Source: Halobacteria archaeon HArc-gm2 (lineage in GTDB: Archaea > Halobacteriota > Halobacteria > Halobacteriales > Haloarculaceae). Taken from it: 64,000 nt of DNA. This document shows, piece after piece, positions 8,042-16,723 of this stretch. The notes beneath the pieces were generated by a model that made no database searches, had not been told where the DNA came from, and worked only from the letters and a program-made list of their open reading frames with translations. A program made the translations under genes and the position numbers. How positions within the stretch are numbered: the stretch's first letter is position 1; each line of letters opens with the position of its first letter. The DNA lies in NCBI GenBank assembly GCA_025517465.1, contig JAOPKE010000002.1, forward strand, positions 465,627 through 529,626, given 5' to 3'.

Positions 8042-9619
8042 ATGAGCGAACCCGAGGCGCCCGCGGTGTCGTTCCCCCTCAAGGAGCGCGCGATGGACGA
8101 GGCGCCGGTCGGTATCACCATCACTGACGCGACTCAGCCCGACAACCCGCTAATCTACGTCAACGAGGCGTTCGAGCGCGTGACGGGCTATCCCCGAGAA
8201 GAGGTCCTCGGTCGCAACTGCCGCCTGCTGCAGGGGCCGGAGACGCGCGAGGAACCGGTGCGGACGCTCCGCGAGGCCGTCGACGCGGGCGAGTCGGTCA
8301 CCGTCGAACTGCGCAACTACCGCAGAGACGGCGAGGAGTTCTGGAACGAGGTGACCATCGCGCCCATCGAGGGCGAGGACGGCGAGCCGGTGAACTTCGT
8401 CGGCTTCCAGAACGACGTCACGCGCCGGAAGGCCGCGGAGATGGCGCTCGAGGACGAACGCGAACGCCTCGACGTCGTCTTCCGCCGCGTCGAACGGCTC
8501 CTCGACGCCGTGACGACGGCCATCATCGCACCGACGTCCCGGAGCGACCTGGAGCGCGCAGTGTGCGAGGGACTGGTCGACGCCGGTCCCTACGAGGCGG
8601 CCTGGATCGGAACCGTCGACGCCGCGGGCGAGTTACTCTCGGCGTCGAGTACGACGGGCGACCACCCGGGGCTTCCTGAAGGGGGCGTCCGCGTCGATAC
8701 CGACCATCCCGCGGCGGTCGCCTGCCGAGAAGGGACGATTCAGGGCCTCCACGGGCTCTCGGATGGCAACGGCGGAGCCGGTGACGACGGCCAGCAGATA
8801 GCCGTTCCGTTGCGTCACGGCGACTCCGAGTACGGCGTCATCACGCTCGTCGCCCCTGCCGGGCTCCGCGTCGACGAGCGTGAGGCGACGGTCCTGACGG
8901 CGCTCGGGCGAGCCATCGCCGCCGCGCTGTCCGCGGTCGAGACCCGGCGCATCCTCGTCGCGGACGACGTCGTCGACGTCGAGCTATCGGTGCGCGACGA
9001 CGACCTCTTCTTCGTCAGGATCTCCGAACAGGTGGACTGTCGGCTGACCTACGAGGGGGCAGTGGCGGATGCCGACGTGCCGTCGCTGTACTTCACGGCC
9101 ACCGGCGCGCCGGTCGAGGCCATCCTCGAGGCCGCCGCGGACTGTCAGGACGTCGTCGCGGTGTCGACGGTCATCGAGGACGGGGAGCAACACCTGCTGG
9201 AGTTCGAACTCGGCCGGGACCCGCTCGTCGGTCGACTCGCCGCCTTCGGCGCGGAGACGCGATCCATCGTCGCCGAGGAGGGGGAGGCGTCGGTCGAGTT
9301 TACCCTCCCCGCGGGGGCGGACCTGCGCTCGCTCGTCGAGCGCGTCCGCGAGGAGTACCCCGACACGGAGCTGCGGTCGACTGCCCACCGTGAACGGCCG
9401 CCCGAGACCAAACAGGAGTTCTTCACGCGCGTCGAGACGGCGCTGACCGACCGACAGCTCGCGGCCCTCCAGACGGCCTTCGTCGGCGGCTTCTTCGACC
9501 GGCCACGGCGGGCGACCGGCGACGAACTCGCCGCGTCGATGGACCTCACGCGGTCGACGTTCCACCAGCACCTCCGGGTCGCCCAGCGAAAGCTCCTCGC
9601 GGAGTTCTTCGAGCGGTAG
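8042..9619 (+). CDS. bat: Bat-like activator: LOV/PAS, GAF and HTH-10 domains
   Basis: A 525-aa protein. Residues about 10-130 form a PAS domain of LOV type: GRNCRLLQG contains Cys60, the residue that forms the flavin adduct in blue-light LOV sensors. Residues about 160-300 look like a GAF domain. The C-terminus (about 465-520) is the bacterio-opsin activator HTH (L-T-D-R-Q-L-A-A-L-Q, then DLTRSTFHQHLR). In Halobacterium, Bat activates bop and crtB1 at low oxygen and in light. Here it sits directly upstream of the carotenoid operon, whose promoter carries a Bat-type element. The name bat is by domain order and context; haloarchaea have many Bat paralogues, and no opsin gene is in the window. 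Confidence 0.85.
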   Translation: MSEPEAPAVSFPLKERAMDEAPVGITITDATQPDNPLIYVNEAFERVTGYPREEVLGRNCRLLQGPETREEPVRTLREAVDAGESVTVELRNYRRDGEEFWNEVTIAPIEGEDGEPVNFVGFQNDVTRRKAAEMALEDERERLDVVFRRVERLLDAVTTAIIAPTSRSDLERAVCEGLVDAGPYEAAWIGTVDAAGELLSASSTTGDHPGLPEGGVRVDTDHPAAVACREGTIQGLHGLSDGNGGAGDDGQQIAVPLRHGDSEYGVITLVAPAGLRVDEREATVLTALGRAIAAALSAVETRRILVADDVVDVELSVRDDDLFFVRISEQVDCRLTYEGAVADADVPSLYFTATGAPVEAILEAAADCQDVVAVSTVIEDGEQHLLEFELGRDPLVGRLAAFGAETRSIVAEEGEASVEFTLPAGADLRSLVERVREEYPDTELRSTAHRERPPETKQEFFTRVETALTDRQLAALQTAFVGGFFDRPRRATGDELAASMDLTRSTFHQHLRVAQRKLLAEFFER

Positions 9620-9620
9620 T

Positions 9621-9635
9621 ACCCTACTAGTCCGG
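9621..9635 (+). promoter_or_regulatory. Bat-type upstream activating sequence and crtB promoter
   Basis: ACCCTACTAGTCCGG matches the published Halobacterium Bat UAS pattern ACC-C-N-ACTAG-TT-N-GG except for one base (TC for TT). A TATA-like CTTATGG follows at 9643-9649, centred 27 nt before the crtB ATG, so transcription should be leaderless. The site starts two bases after the bat stop codon. It predicts that the adjacent activator controls the crtB-crtI-lyeJ-cruF operon. Confidence 0.65.
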
Positions 9636-9672
9636 CATCCGGCTTATGGTACTGACAGCACAACTATAGGTA

Positions 9673-10746
9673 ATGAGTCAGCCATCCGAAGGGTCCCGCG
9701 ACGGCGGAGCCTCGACGACGCCGGCCGAACCTGTCGCCGAGAGTAAAGCTATCCAGCGGCGGACCGGTGCGACGTTCCACCTGGCGACGCGCGTGCTCCC
9801 GCGGCGCGTCCGTCACGCGACGTACGTCCTCTACGCGTTCTTCCGCGTCGCCGACGACGTCGTCGACGACCCCGACCCGGGGCCGCCGGCCGAGCAGCGC
9901 CGGGAACTCGAACGGATGCGCGAGGCTGCCCACGGACGGACCGATAGCGACGACGCCGTGGTGACCGCGTTCCACCGTATCGCCGACGAACACGGCGTTT
10001 CGCCCACCGAGATCGACGAGTTCGTCGACGCCATGCTGCGGGACGTCGAGGGGGCGGACTACGAGACGTACGAGGACCTGGAGGCGTACCTCCGGGGCTC
10101 GTCGGTGGCGGTTGCCAATATGATGCTCGCGGTGATGGACCCGCCGCAGGCCGACGAGGCGCGACCCCACGCCCGTGCCCTCGCGGAGGCGTTCCAGCTG
10201 ACGAACTTCGTCCGCGACGTCAAGGAGGACGTTTGGGATTACGACCGCGTCTACCTCCCGAAGGCGACGCTGCGCGAGCACGGCGTGAGTACGGACGACG
10301 TGCGCGCGCTCGAGCCCTCACCGGCGGTGCGCGAGGCCGTCCGGACGGAACTCCGCCGGACCGAGCGGCGCTACCGGGACGGCGTCGCGGGCATCCGGAT
10401 GCTCCCCCCGGACTGCCAGTTCGCGGTCCTGCTGTCGGCGACGCTGTACGCCGAGCACCACCGGCTCATCAGGGCGCGAAACTTCGACGTCCTGACCGGC
10501 CGACCGTCGCTCTCGACGGCCCGGCGGCTGGTCGTCCTCGCCCGGACCTGGGCCGCCTGGAAACGTTTCGACGACCCCGAGACGGTGTTCTACCACGTCA
10601 GTCCCGTTCCGGAGACGGAAGACGTCCCGCAGGAGGTTCAGGCGACCAGTGCGGGACGACGTGGTCGGCTCTCCTCGGCGATCAGGGACCGAACACCCCA
10701 GGGCCTCGGCGCCGTCGGCTCGGTCGTCCCCTGGAGGAGCGACTGA
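9673..10746 (+). CDS. crtB: Phytoene synthase
   Basis: A 357-aa squalene/phytoene synthase-family enzyme that condenses two geranylgeranyl diphosphates to phytoene, the first carotenoid step. Both aspartate-rich substrate motifs are present: R-V-A-D-D-V-V-D-D (about residues 58-66) and N-F-V-R-D-V-K-E-D with VWDYDRVYLP (about 178-196). The stop TGA overlaps the crtI start (TGATG). The first 25 residues are low-complexity. Likely Bat-regulated through the element just upstream. Confidence 0.93.
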   Translation: MSQPSEGSRDGGASTTPAEPVAESKAIQRRTGATFHLATRVLPRRVRHATYVLYAFFRVADDVVDDPDPGPPAEQRRELERMREAAHGRTDSDDAVVTAFHRIADEHGVSPTEIDEFVDAMLRDVEGADYETYEDLEAYLRGSSVAVANMMLAVMDPPQADEARPHARALAEAFQLTNFVRDVKEDVWDYDRVYLPKATLREHGVSTDDVRALEPSPAVREAVRTELRRTERRYRDGVAGIRMLPPDCQFAVLLSATLYAEHHRLIRARNFDVLTGRPSLSTARRLVVLARTWAAWKRFDDPETVFYHVSPVPETEDVPQEVQATSAGRRGRLSSAIRDRTPQGLGAVGSVVPWRSD

Positions 10747-12353
10747 TGGCGGCCGGCTCCGACGCCGAGGTCGTCGTGGTCGGCGCCGGCTTCGGCGGCC
10801 TCTCCACGGCGTGCTACCTCGCCGACGCCGGCCTCGACGTCACCGTCGTCGAGAAGAACGAGTCGCTGGGTGGCCGGGCGAGCGTCCTCGAACGCGACGG
10901 GTTCCGCTTCGACATGGGGCCCTCGTGGTACATGATGCCCGACGTCTTCGAGCGCTTCTTCGGCCACTTCGACCGCGAGCACACCGAGTTCTACGAACTG
11001 ACTCGCCTCGACCCCCACTACCGGGTGTTCTTCAAGGACGGCGAGGAGGGGACGGGCTCGACCGGTCCGGGTGCCGGACCGGCCCAGCGCGGCGTCGACC
11101 AGGTCGACGTAACGCCCGACCGCGCCGCTATGCGCCGCCTCTTCGAGTCCTACGAACCGGGGGCCGGCGCCGCGCTCGATAGCTACCTCGAACAGGCCGC
11201 CGAAACCTACGAGGTGGGCATGGAGCAGTTCGTCTACACCGACCGCGGCTCGTTCCGGGACTACCTGGACTGGGACGTGCTCCGGAACGCCCGCGGGCTG
11301 GGCCTGCTCGGGTCGATGCAGGACCACGTCTCGGACTACTTCGACCACCCGAAGCTTCAGCAGCTCGTCCAGTACTCGCTGGTGTTCCTGGGCGGGTCGC
11401 CGACGAACACCCCCGCGCTGTACAACCTGATGAGCCACGTGGACTTCGAACTCGGCGTCCACTACCCGGAGGCCGTCGGCGACTTCTCCCCGCCGAACCG
11501 CGAGACGGTCTCGCCCGGCGGGATGGGCACCGTCGTCGACGTGATGGCGGCCCTCGGCGCCGAGATGGGCGTTACCTACCGCACCGGCGTCGAAGTCGAC
11601 CGGATCACGGGCGAGCGGGGGAACTTCACCCTCGAAACGAGCCAGGGGCCCGTGACGGCGGACCTGGTCGTGAGCGACGCCGACTACGCCCACACGGAGA
11701 AGCACCTGCTCGCCCCCGAGGACCGGCAGTTCGACGACGATTACTGGGATTCGCGGACGTACGCCCCCTCCGCCTTCCTGCTGTACCTCGGCGTCGAGGG
11801 CGACGTCGATCCGCTGGAACACCACACGCTCGTACTCCCCGAGGACTGGACCGACCACTTCGAGAAGATATTCGACGACCCGTCGTGGCCCGACGACCCC
11901 GCATACTACTGCTGTGTCCCCTCGGAGACGGACCCGACCGTGGCGCCCGAGGGCCACAGCAACCTCTTCGTGCTCGTCCCCATCGCCCCGGGGCTGGAGG
12001 ACGGGCCGGAAGCGAGGGAGGCGGCCCGTGACGCGCTGCTCGACGACCTCGCCGAGAACGTTGGCGTCGACCTGCGCGACCGCATCGTCGTCGAGGAGCA
12101 GTTTACCGTCTCGGAGTTCGCCGACCGGTACAACGCCGAGCAGGGGTCGGCGCTGGGGCTCGCCCACACGCTCAGACAGACCGGGCCGCTCCGGCCGGAC
12201 CACCGCTCGTCGGCGCTCGACGGCCTCTACTTCACCGGTGGGTTTACGCGTCCCGGCATCGGCGTTCCGATGTGTCTGATCAGCGGTGAACACGCGGCCA
12301 GCGCCGTCCTCGCCGATCTCGACGGCGATCGACGGATCCAGCGTCCTGCATGA
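10746..12353 (+). CDS. crtI: Phytoene desaturase
   Basis: A 535-aa CrtI-family FAD enzyme. The N-terminal dinucleotide motif is VVVGAGFGGLSTACYLADAG (residues 9-28), followed by a GGRAS flavin contact. The C-terminal carotenoid-dehydrogenase signature is LYFTGGFTRPGIGVPMCLIS (about 500-519). It converts phytoene to lycopene for the bacterioruberin pathway. An insert rich in Gly/Thr/Pro near residue 100 lies between conserved blocks. Start by overlap with crtB; stop overlaps lyeJ (ATGA). Confidence 0.92.
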   Translation: MAAGSDAEVVVVGAGFGGLSTACYLADAGLDVTVVEKNESLGGRASVLERDGFRFDMGPSWYMMPDVFERFFGHFDREHTEFYELTRLDPHYRVFFKDGEEGTGSTGPGAGPAQRGVDQVDVTPDRAAMRRLFESYEPGAGAALDSYLEQAAETYEVGMEQFVYTDRGSFRDYLDWDVLRNARGLGLLGSMQDHVSDYFDHPKLQQLVQYSLVFLGGSPTNTPALYNLMSHVDFELGVHYPEAVGDFSPPNRETVSPGGMGTVVDVMAALGAEMGVTYRTGVEVDRITGERGNFTLETSQGPVTADLVVSDADYAHTEKHLLAPEDRQFDDDYWDSRTYAPSAFLLYLGVEGDVDPLEHHTLVLPEDWTDHFEKIFDDPSWPDDPAYYCCVPSETDPTVAPEGHSNLFVLVPIAPGLEDGPEAREAARDALLDDLAENVGVDLRDRIVVEEQFTVSEFADRYNAEQGSALGLAHTLRQTGPLRPDHRSSALDGLYFTGGFTRPGIGVPMCLISGEHAASAVLADLDGDRRIQRPA

Positions 12354-13183
12354 GCACGCTCGTCCGCCTCCTCCGACTGTCCCGCCCCCGGTTCTGGCTC
12401 TATCTGGCCGGGCCCGTACTCGTGGGGCTGTCGTTCGGCGCGGACGCACTGGCGGACCTGGTGACACCGCTCTCGCTCGCGCTCGTCGCCTACTTCCTCC
12501 TCCCCGCGAACGTCTTCCTCTACGGCGTCAACGACGTCTTCGACGCCGACGTCGACCGAGAGAACCCGAAGAAAGACGAGAAGGAGGTTCGGTATCGGGG
12601 GAACGTCTGGACGCTGGTCGCCGTCGTGACCACCCTCTTCCTCGGTGCCGGCCTCGTCGCATGGTCGCCTCCCGCTGCCCGCCCCTGGCTCGTCGGCTTC
12701 TTCCTCCTCGGTGCGGCCTACAGCGCACCGCCGCTCCGCCTGAAGACGCGCCCGCCGCTCGACTCGCTGTCGAACGGCCTGTACATTCTCCCCGGTGCCG
12801 CGGCCTACGCGGCCCTGACGGGAACGGCGCCACCACTCGCGGCACTTGCCGGCGGGTGGCTCTGGACGATGGCGATGCACACCTACTCCGCCGTGCCCGA
12901 CATCGAACCGGACCGCCGGGCCGGCATCGAGACGCTGGCGACGGTGCTGGGCCGCGACCGCGCGCTGGCCTACTGCGCCGTCTGCTGGCTCCTCTCGGCG
13001 GCCGCCTTCGCCCTGCTCGACCCGCGCGCCGGCCTCCTCTTACTCGTCTACCCCGCCCTCGTCGTGATTATCGCCCTCCGCGACGTCGACGTCGACCGGG
13101 CGTACTGGTGGTATCCCGGCGTCAACGCCGTCGTCGGCGCGGTGTTCACCGTCGCCGGCCTGTGGGGTGTCGTCGGTGCCTGA
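12350..13183 (+). CDS. lyeJ: Lycopene elongase / 1,2-hydratase (UbiA family)
   Basis: A 277-aa polytopic UbiA prenyltransferase with the prenyl-diphosphate motif N-D-V-F-D-A-D-V-D (about residues 61-69) and a second aspartate region P-D-I-E-P-D-R (about 183-189). In haloarchaea the enzyme between CrtI and CruF adds C5 units and water to lycopene on the way to bisanhydrobacterioruberin. It overlaps crtI by 4 nt and cruF by 17 nt. Membrane-embedded, with about 8-9 hydrophobic helices. Confidence 0.88.
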   Translation: MSTLVRLLRLSRPRFWLYLAGPVLVGLSFGADALADLVTPLSLALVAYFLLPANVFLYGVNDVFDADVDRENPKKDEKEVRYRGNVWTLVAVVTTLFLGAGLVAWSPPAARPWLVGFFLLGAAYSAPPLRLKTRPPLDSLSNGLYILPGAAAYAALTGTAPPLAALAGGWLWTMAMHTYSAVPDIEPDRRAGIETLATVLGRDRALAYCAVCWLLSAAAFALLDPRAGLLLLVYPALVVIIALRDVDVDRAYWWYPGVNAVVGAVFTVAGLWGVVGA

Positions 13184-14030
13184 CGCGCCGACGGCCGACG
13201 GAGTGATTTCCGACGCGACGCTCGCGCGACTCGAACGCCTCGTTCGCGAGAACCGCTTCACCATCGCCGTCGTCTTCCCGGCCGTCGGTGCGGTCACGCT
13301 CGTCGCGAGCGCTGCTGACCTCCTGCCACCGCTACTGGCGTACAACCCGCTGTTCGTCCTCGTGGGGACGCTCGTCATGCGCCTGCCCCTCGTCACCGCG
13401 CTCGGCCCGTTGCTCGACCGCCGGGCCATCGGCGTCCTCTCGGTCCTCGTGGCCTACACCTACGTCATCGAGGCCGTGGGGCTGGCGACCGGCTTCCCCT
13501 ACGGCGACTTTCGCTACCTCGCAGACGTCGGGCCGATGGTCGGCGGCGTCCCGGTGGCCCTGCCGCTCTTCTTCGTCCCGCTCGCGCTGAACGCCTACCT
13601 GCTGGCGACGCTGTTGCTGGGTTCGAGAGCGAGGCGAGGGCTCGTCCTGGTGCCCCTCGCCGTCGGCCTCCTGCTCGTCGTCGACCTCGTCCTCGACCCG
13701 GCGGCGGTCGCCATCGGCTTCTGGACCTACGACGGCGGCCCGTACTACGGCGTCCCCGTCTCGAACTACCTGGGCTGGCTGCTGAGCGGCAGTGTGGCGG
13801 TGGGCCTGATCCACGCCGCTTTCGACCGCGCTGCGCTCCTGGGCCGCCTGGAGACCTGCCCGTTCGCGCTCGACGACCTGGTGAGCTTCACCCTGCTCTG
13901 GGGCGTCATCAACGTCGTCGCCGGCAACTGGGTCCCAGTGGGTTTCGCACTGGTGCTCGTGGCCGGGCTGGCGCGGACGGAGCGCTTCGACCTGGCGACG
14001 CCGGACTCGGCAGAACTCGGCTGGGGATGA
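13167..14030 (+). CDS. cruF: Bisanhydrobacterioruberin hydratase
   Basis: A 287-aa integral membrane protein of the CruF carotenoid-hydratase family, identified by its place as last gene of the operon and by the family pattern GFPYGDFRYLADVGPMVGGV (about residues 109-128) and FWTYDGGPYYGVPVSNYLGW (about 185-204). It hydrates bisanhydrobacterioruberin to the C50 pigment bacterioruberin. The start is GTG at 13167, inside the lyeJ 3' end; GTG at 13176 is an alternative. Confidence 0.87.
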   Translation: MSSVPDAPTADGVISDATLARLERLVRENRFTIAVVFPAVGAVTLVASAADLLPPLLAYNPLFVLVGTLVMRLPLVTALGPLLDRRAIGVLSVLVAYTYVIEAVGLATGFPYGDFRYLADVGPMVGGVPVALPLFFVPLALNAYLLATLLLGSRARRGLVLVPLAVGLLLVVDLVLDPAAVAIGFWTYDGGPYYGVPVSNYLGWLLSGSVAVGLIHAAFDRAALLGRLETCPFALDDLVSFTLLWGVINVVAGNWVPVGFALVLVAGLARTERFDLATPDSAELGWG

Positions 14031-14107
14031 GTGTGTGGGTGGTACAAGTGAGCTACGTATCGATCAGAGGGTGTCGACGTTCCAGCAGAGTGCATGAAAA
14101 CGAACAC

Positions 14108-14214
14108 GTCGAAAGCCCTCGGCGCGCTCGACTCGCGCGGCTCGCTGCGCTCCTCGCTCCGCTGCGGTGCTTGCATCGCCGTGCTTCGCCGACCGCACCT
14201 CGCCCTTTCAGTCC
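14108..14214 (+). repeat. Dispersed hairpin repeat, copy R2
   Basis: It begins TCGAAAGCCCTCGGCGCGCT, contains GTGCTTGC, and ends CGCACCTCGCCCTTTCAGTC, the same end boxes and central word as copy R1 at 6367. The interior hairpin arms are unrelated to R1 but still self-complementary (for example CTCGCTGCG-ctc-style CG-rich pairs). It is the left arm of a 400-bp inverted arrangement with R3. Together with the next entries it occupies most of the gene-free stretch 14031-14727. Confidence 0.8.
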
Positions 14215-14231
14215 TCCAGGCACGGCCTCGC

Positions 14232-14362
14232 TCGCGCGATGAAACGCGCTCGCGGTTGACTCCGCCACTCCTCCCCGGATTCGCGGCGTCCGCCGCGAAT
14301 CACGCGTCCTGACCGCTCCGCAACCGCCCGGCTGTGGGCCGGGAGCGCGTTTCATCGCGCGA
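14232..14362. repeat. Long perfect inverted repeat with nested hairpins
   Basis: TCGCGCGATGAAACGCGCTC at 14232-14251 is the exact reverse complement of 14343-14362. Inside are nested pairs GCGGTTG/CAACCGC and a hairpin ATTCGCGGCG-tc-CGCCGCGAAT. The 131-nt segment could fold as one long cruciform or structured RNA and lies exactly between the inverted repeat copies R2 and R3. Confidence 0.85.
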
Positions 14363-14400
14363 CCAGGGGAAGGGCAGGGCCGCGGTACGGTGCCTGGGGG

Positions 14401-14506
14401 AATGAAAGGGCGAGGCGGGCTCCGGGAACCCCGGACCGATAAGCACGCGAGGGACGAGCGCGCGCAGTCGGTCCGCGGGACCGGAGCACGCCGAGGGCTT
14501 TCGAGT
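14401..14506 (-). repeat. Dispersed hairpin repeat, copy R3 (inverted)
   Basis: Read on the minus strand this runs from a CTCGAAAGCCCTCGGCGTGC box to GCCTCGCCCTTTCATT, matching both ends of R1 and R2. Its middle contains GTGCTTAT in place of GTGCTTGC. It is the right arm of the inverted arrangement that starts at 14108. Confidence 0.78.
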
Positions 14507-14536
14507 TGTTTGCGGTCCCAGTATCGACGCCAGAGA

Positions 14537-14556
14537 GCGCGCCGAGGGCTTTCGAC
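14537..14556 (-). repeat. Partial repeat end box
   Basis: The minus strand reads CGTCGAAAGCCCTCGGCGCG, the terminal box alone without a body. It looks like a remnant of a further copy of the same family. The rest of the gap, to 14727, shows no gene. Confidence 0.6.
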
Positions 14557-14727
14557 GACTAGCTGTCGTTGCTCATTTCACCAACGCAACCGAGAATCAA
14601 ATAATCTGTACACAGCCATACGAATCATCCAGCGTCTACCACTCTCCATCGAAGCGTCTCCCCAGAGAGTCACGCACACGGTCCCGTCAGCTACAAGCCC
14701 GCGAGTCGAGTACGGCCACACCACGCT

Positions 14728-16296
14728 ATGGCGATAGAGCTGACGGGCGCGCACACGACGGCGCGCGTGCTGGTCGACGACGACTCGCTGGCCGAAGACG
14801 ATTCACTGTCCGCGGACGACTCGTTGGCCGAGGACGACTCGCTGGTCGAAGAGTCTGCGCTGGCCCAGATCCAGGAGCTGATCGACCACCCGGCGTTCAC
14901 CGAGCCGGTGCGCATCATGCCGGACACCCACGTCGGCGCCGGCGCGCCGATCGGGTTCACCATGCCGCTGGCCGAGCGCATCGTCCCGAACATCGTCGGG
15001 GTCGACGTGGGCTGTGGGATGGCGGCGGCGAACCTGGGCGAGGAATTGCCGCTCGCCGACGCCGAGCGCGAGCGGCGCGTCCGCGACGCGGTCCCGATGG
15101 GCCGCGACGTGCACGACTACGACGACGCGCCCCACCTGGTGAACGAGTTCCCGTTCGAGCGGGCCAACCGCGTCTTCGAGCGATTCGACGAGGCCTTCCA
15201 GGAACGGTTCGGCGAGCCCGTCGACCCTATCGAGTTCGACTTCGACGGGTACGACGGGGAGTACTTCGAGGCGCTCTGCGAGCGCGTGCTGGCCAGCCAG
15301 CGCCAGGGGATGGGCCACGTCATCCAGAGCGTGGGGACCCTGGGTGGCGGGAACCACTTCGTCGAGTTCGCCCGGGCCAGCGAGGCGGGCGACTACTGGC
15401 TGGTCGTCCACAGCGGGTCGCGCTACCTCGGCAAGTCCGTCGCCGAGTACTGGCAGGGTACGGCCTCCGACCGACGAAACGTCGAGCGCATCCGGGAAGC
15501 CATTCCCGACGACTACCACGAGTACCTCGAGTTCGACCCGGCGACGGTCGAGGGCCGCGACCTCTACGAGTGGGTCACCGGCGGCAAGGGCGAGTCCCAC
15601 ATCCGCAAACAGCGGGTCCGCGACGACTTCGAGGGGAGCGACATCGAGGACGTCTTCGACGCGCTATCGAAGCTCCGGCCGAGCGACGTCGTGACCGACG
15701 AGGCCGGCGACGAGTCCGACGACGGCGAGGGTGGCGGTGACGGCGAAGCCGCCGCCGGCCGCAACACCGACCTCGACTGGCTCGAAGGCCGCGAGGCTCA
15801 TGGATACTACGTCGACATGCTGTTCGCCCAGCAGTACGCGCGCTGGAACCGCGAGCGGATGGTCGACGCCATCTGCGACGCGCTCGGCGTCGACCCCACG
15901 GACCGCTTCCAGTCCATCCACAACTACGTCGACTTCGCGGACCTGACCATCCGCAAGGGTGCGACGCCCGCCCGCGACGGGCAGCGCCTCGTCGTCCCGT
16001 TCAACATGGCCGACGGCTCGCTGCTGGCCCGCGGGAGAGGAAACGACGAGTATCACCAGACCGCGCCCCACGGCGCCGGTCGCACGATGAGCCGCGGCGC
16101 CGCCCACGACGCCATCGGGATGGACGAGTTCGCCGACGCCATGGACGGCATCTACTCCGAGTCGGTCATCGAGTCGGTCCGCGACGAGGCGCCGATGGCG
16201 TACAAGCCCGCCGAGGCCATCGCCGAGGCGATCGAACCGACCGCCGAGGTCGTCGACTGGCTGGAACCGGTTCACAACCTGAAGGCGACGGAGTGA
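14728..16296 (+). CDS. rtcB: RtcB-family RNA ligase paralogue
   Basis: A 522-aa protein. RtcB joins RNA 2',3'-cyclic-phosphate and 5'-OH ends, as after tRNA intron removal, using Mn2+ and GTP. Visible are IMPDTHVGAGAPIG (metal site), GVDVGCGM with the metal-binding Cys near residue 95, GGGNHFVEF, and TAPHGAGRTMSRG with the guanylylated His near residue 452. It lacks the GDM-x-VPA N-terminus of the canonical archaeal tRNA ligase, so it is probably a second RtcB type with another role (repair or stress). Two acidic low-complexity inserts are present: a four-fold hexapeptide repeat at residues 18-41 and an Asp/Gly/Glu-rich stretch near 328-345. Confidence 0.85.
   Translation: MAIELTGAHTTARVLVDDDSLAEDDSLSADDSLAEDDSLVEESALAQIQELIDHPAFTEPVRIMPDTHVGAGAPIGFTMPLAERIVPNIVGVDVGCGMAAANLGEELPLADAERERRVRDAVPMGRDVHDYDDAPHLVNEFPFERANRVFERFDEAFQERFGEPVDPIEFDFDGYDGEYFEALCERVLASQRQGMGHVIQSVGTLGGGNHFVEFARASEAGDYWLVVHSGSRYLGKSVAEYWQGTASDRRNVERIREAIPDDYHEYLEFDPATVEGRDLYEWVTGGKGESHIRKQRVRDDFEGSDIEDVFDALSKLRPSDVVTDEAGDESDDGEGGGDGEAAAGRNTDLDWLEGREAHGYYVDMLFAQQYARWNRERMVDAICDALGVDPTDRFQSIHNYVDFADLTIRKGATPARDGQRLVVPFNMADGSLLARGRGNDEYHQTAPHGAGRTMSRGAAHDAIGMDEFADAMDGIYSESVIESVRDEAPMAYKPAEAIAEAIEPTAEVVDWLEPVHNLKATE
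14779..14850 (+). repeat. Four 18-bp coding repeats in the rtcB N-terminus
   Basis: These encode DDSLAE-DDSLSA-DDSLAE-DDSLVE. Synonymous changes between units (TCG/TCA, CTG/TTG, GAC/GAT) show that the repeat is not freshly duplicated. Confidence 0.85.
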
Positions 16297-16432
16297 GGCT
16301 GGTATCCCGGGGGCGAGAGTTTTTACGGAGAGAGGGTGCCAGACGGCCCGATGCATCCACGTCGACGAAGCGAAGGCAGGGCATATGGGATCTGTACCAT
16401 AACGGCTTTTCCGGACAAGCGCCTACGGTAGG

Positions 16433-16723
16433 ATGGATGGCGACGATCCGGTTGTCCGTCGGTACGAGCGGATTCACGGTAACACTCACGTTGAGAGCGT
16501 CACTATCCGTCGAACGGACGACGAGACGTACCCCTCGGGGTGGAAGTACTCGCTACACTACGGCGAAATCGGCGGCGAGACCCTGCTTCGATACGACAAC
16601 GCTCACGAGCGAACGAAGGGTCACGAGAAACACACGCGGTCGTCCGTCGAACTGATCGAGTTTCCCGGAATGGAAGCCCTGTACCGACGATTCAAGCGGG
16701 AGAAAGAACGCCTACCGCCGTGA
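16433..16723 (+). CDS. TumE/DUF6516-type toxin
   Basis: A 96-aa basic protein. The C-terminal half Y-D-N-A-H-E-R-T-K-G-H-E-K-H-T-R resembles the Asp-Asn-Ala-His and His-rich core of the TumE toxin family, and the preceding WKYSLHYGEIGGETLLRYD supports this. It overlaps or abuts the downstream HVO_A0114-type DNA-binding gene (GTGA), the usual partner. It is unusually basic for a haloarchaeal protein, as expected of a toxin that contacts nucleic acid. Identification is by motif memory; toxin activity is inferred. Confidence 0.65.
   Translation: MDGDDPVVRRYERIHGNTHVESVTIRRTDDETYPSGWKYSLHYGEIGGETLLRYDNAHERTKGHEKHTRSSVELIEFPGMEALYRRFKREKERLPP

Noticed and set aside
14053..14355. Short frames through the 14.1-14.5 kb repeats
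   Set aside because: They follow palindromes and differ in every copy; no promoter or conserved product.
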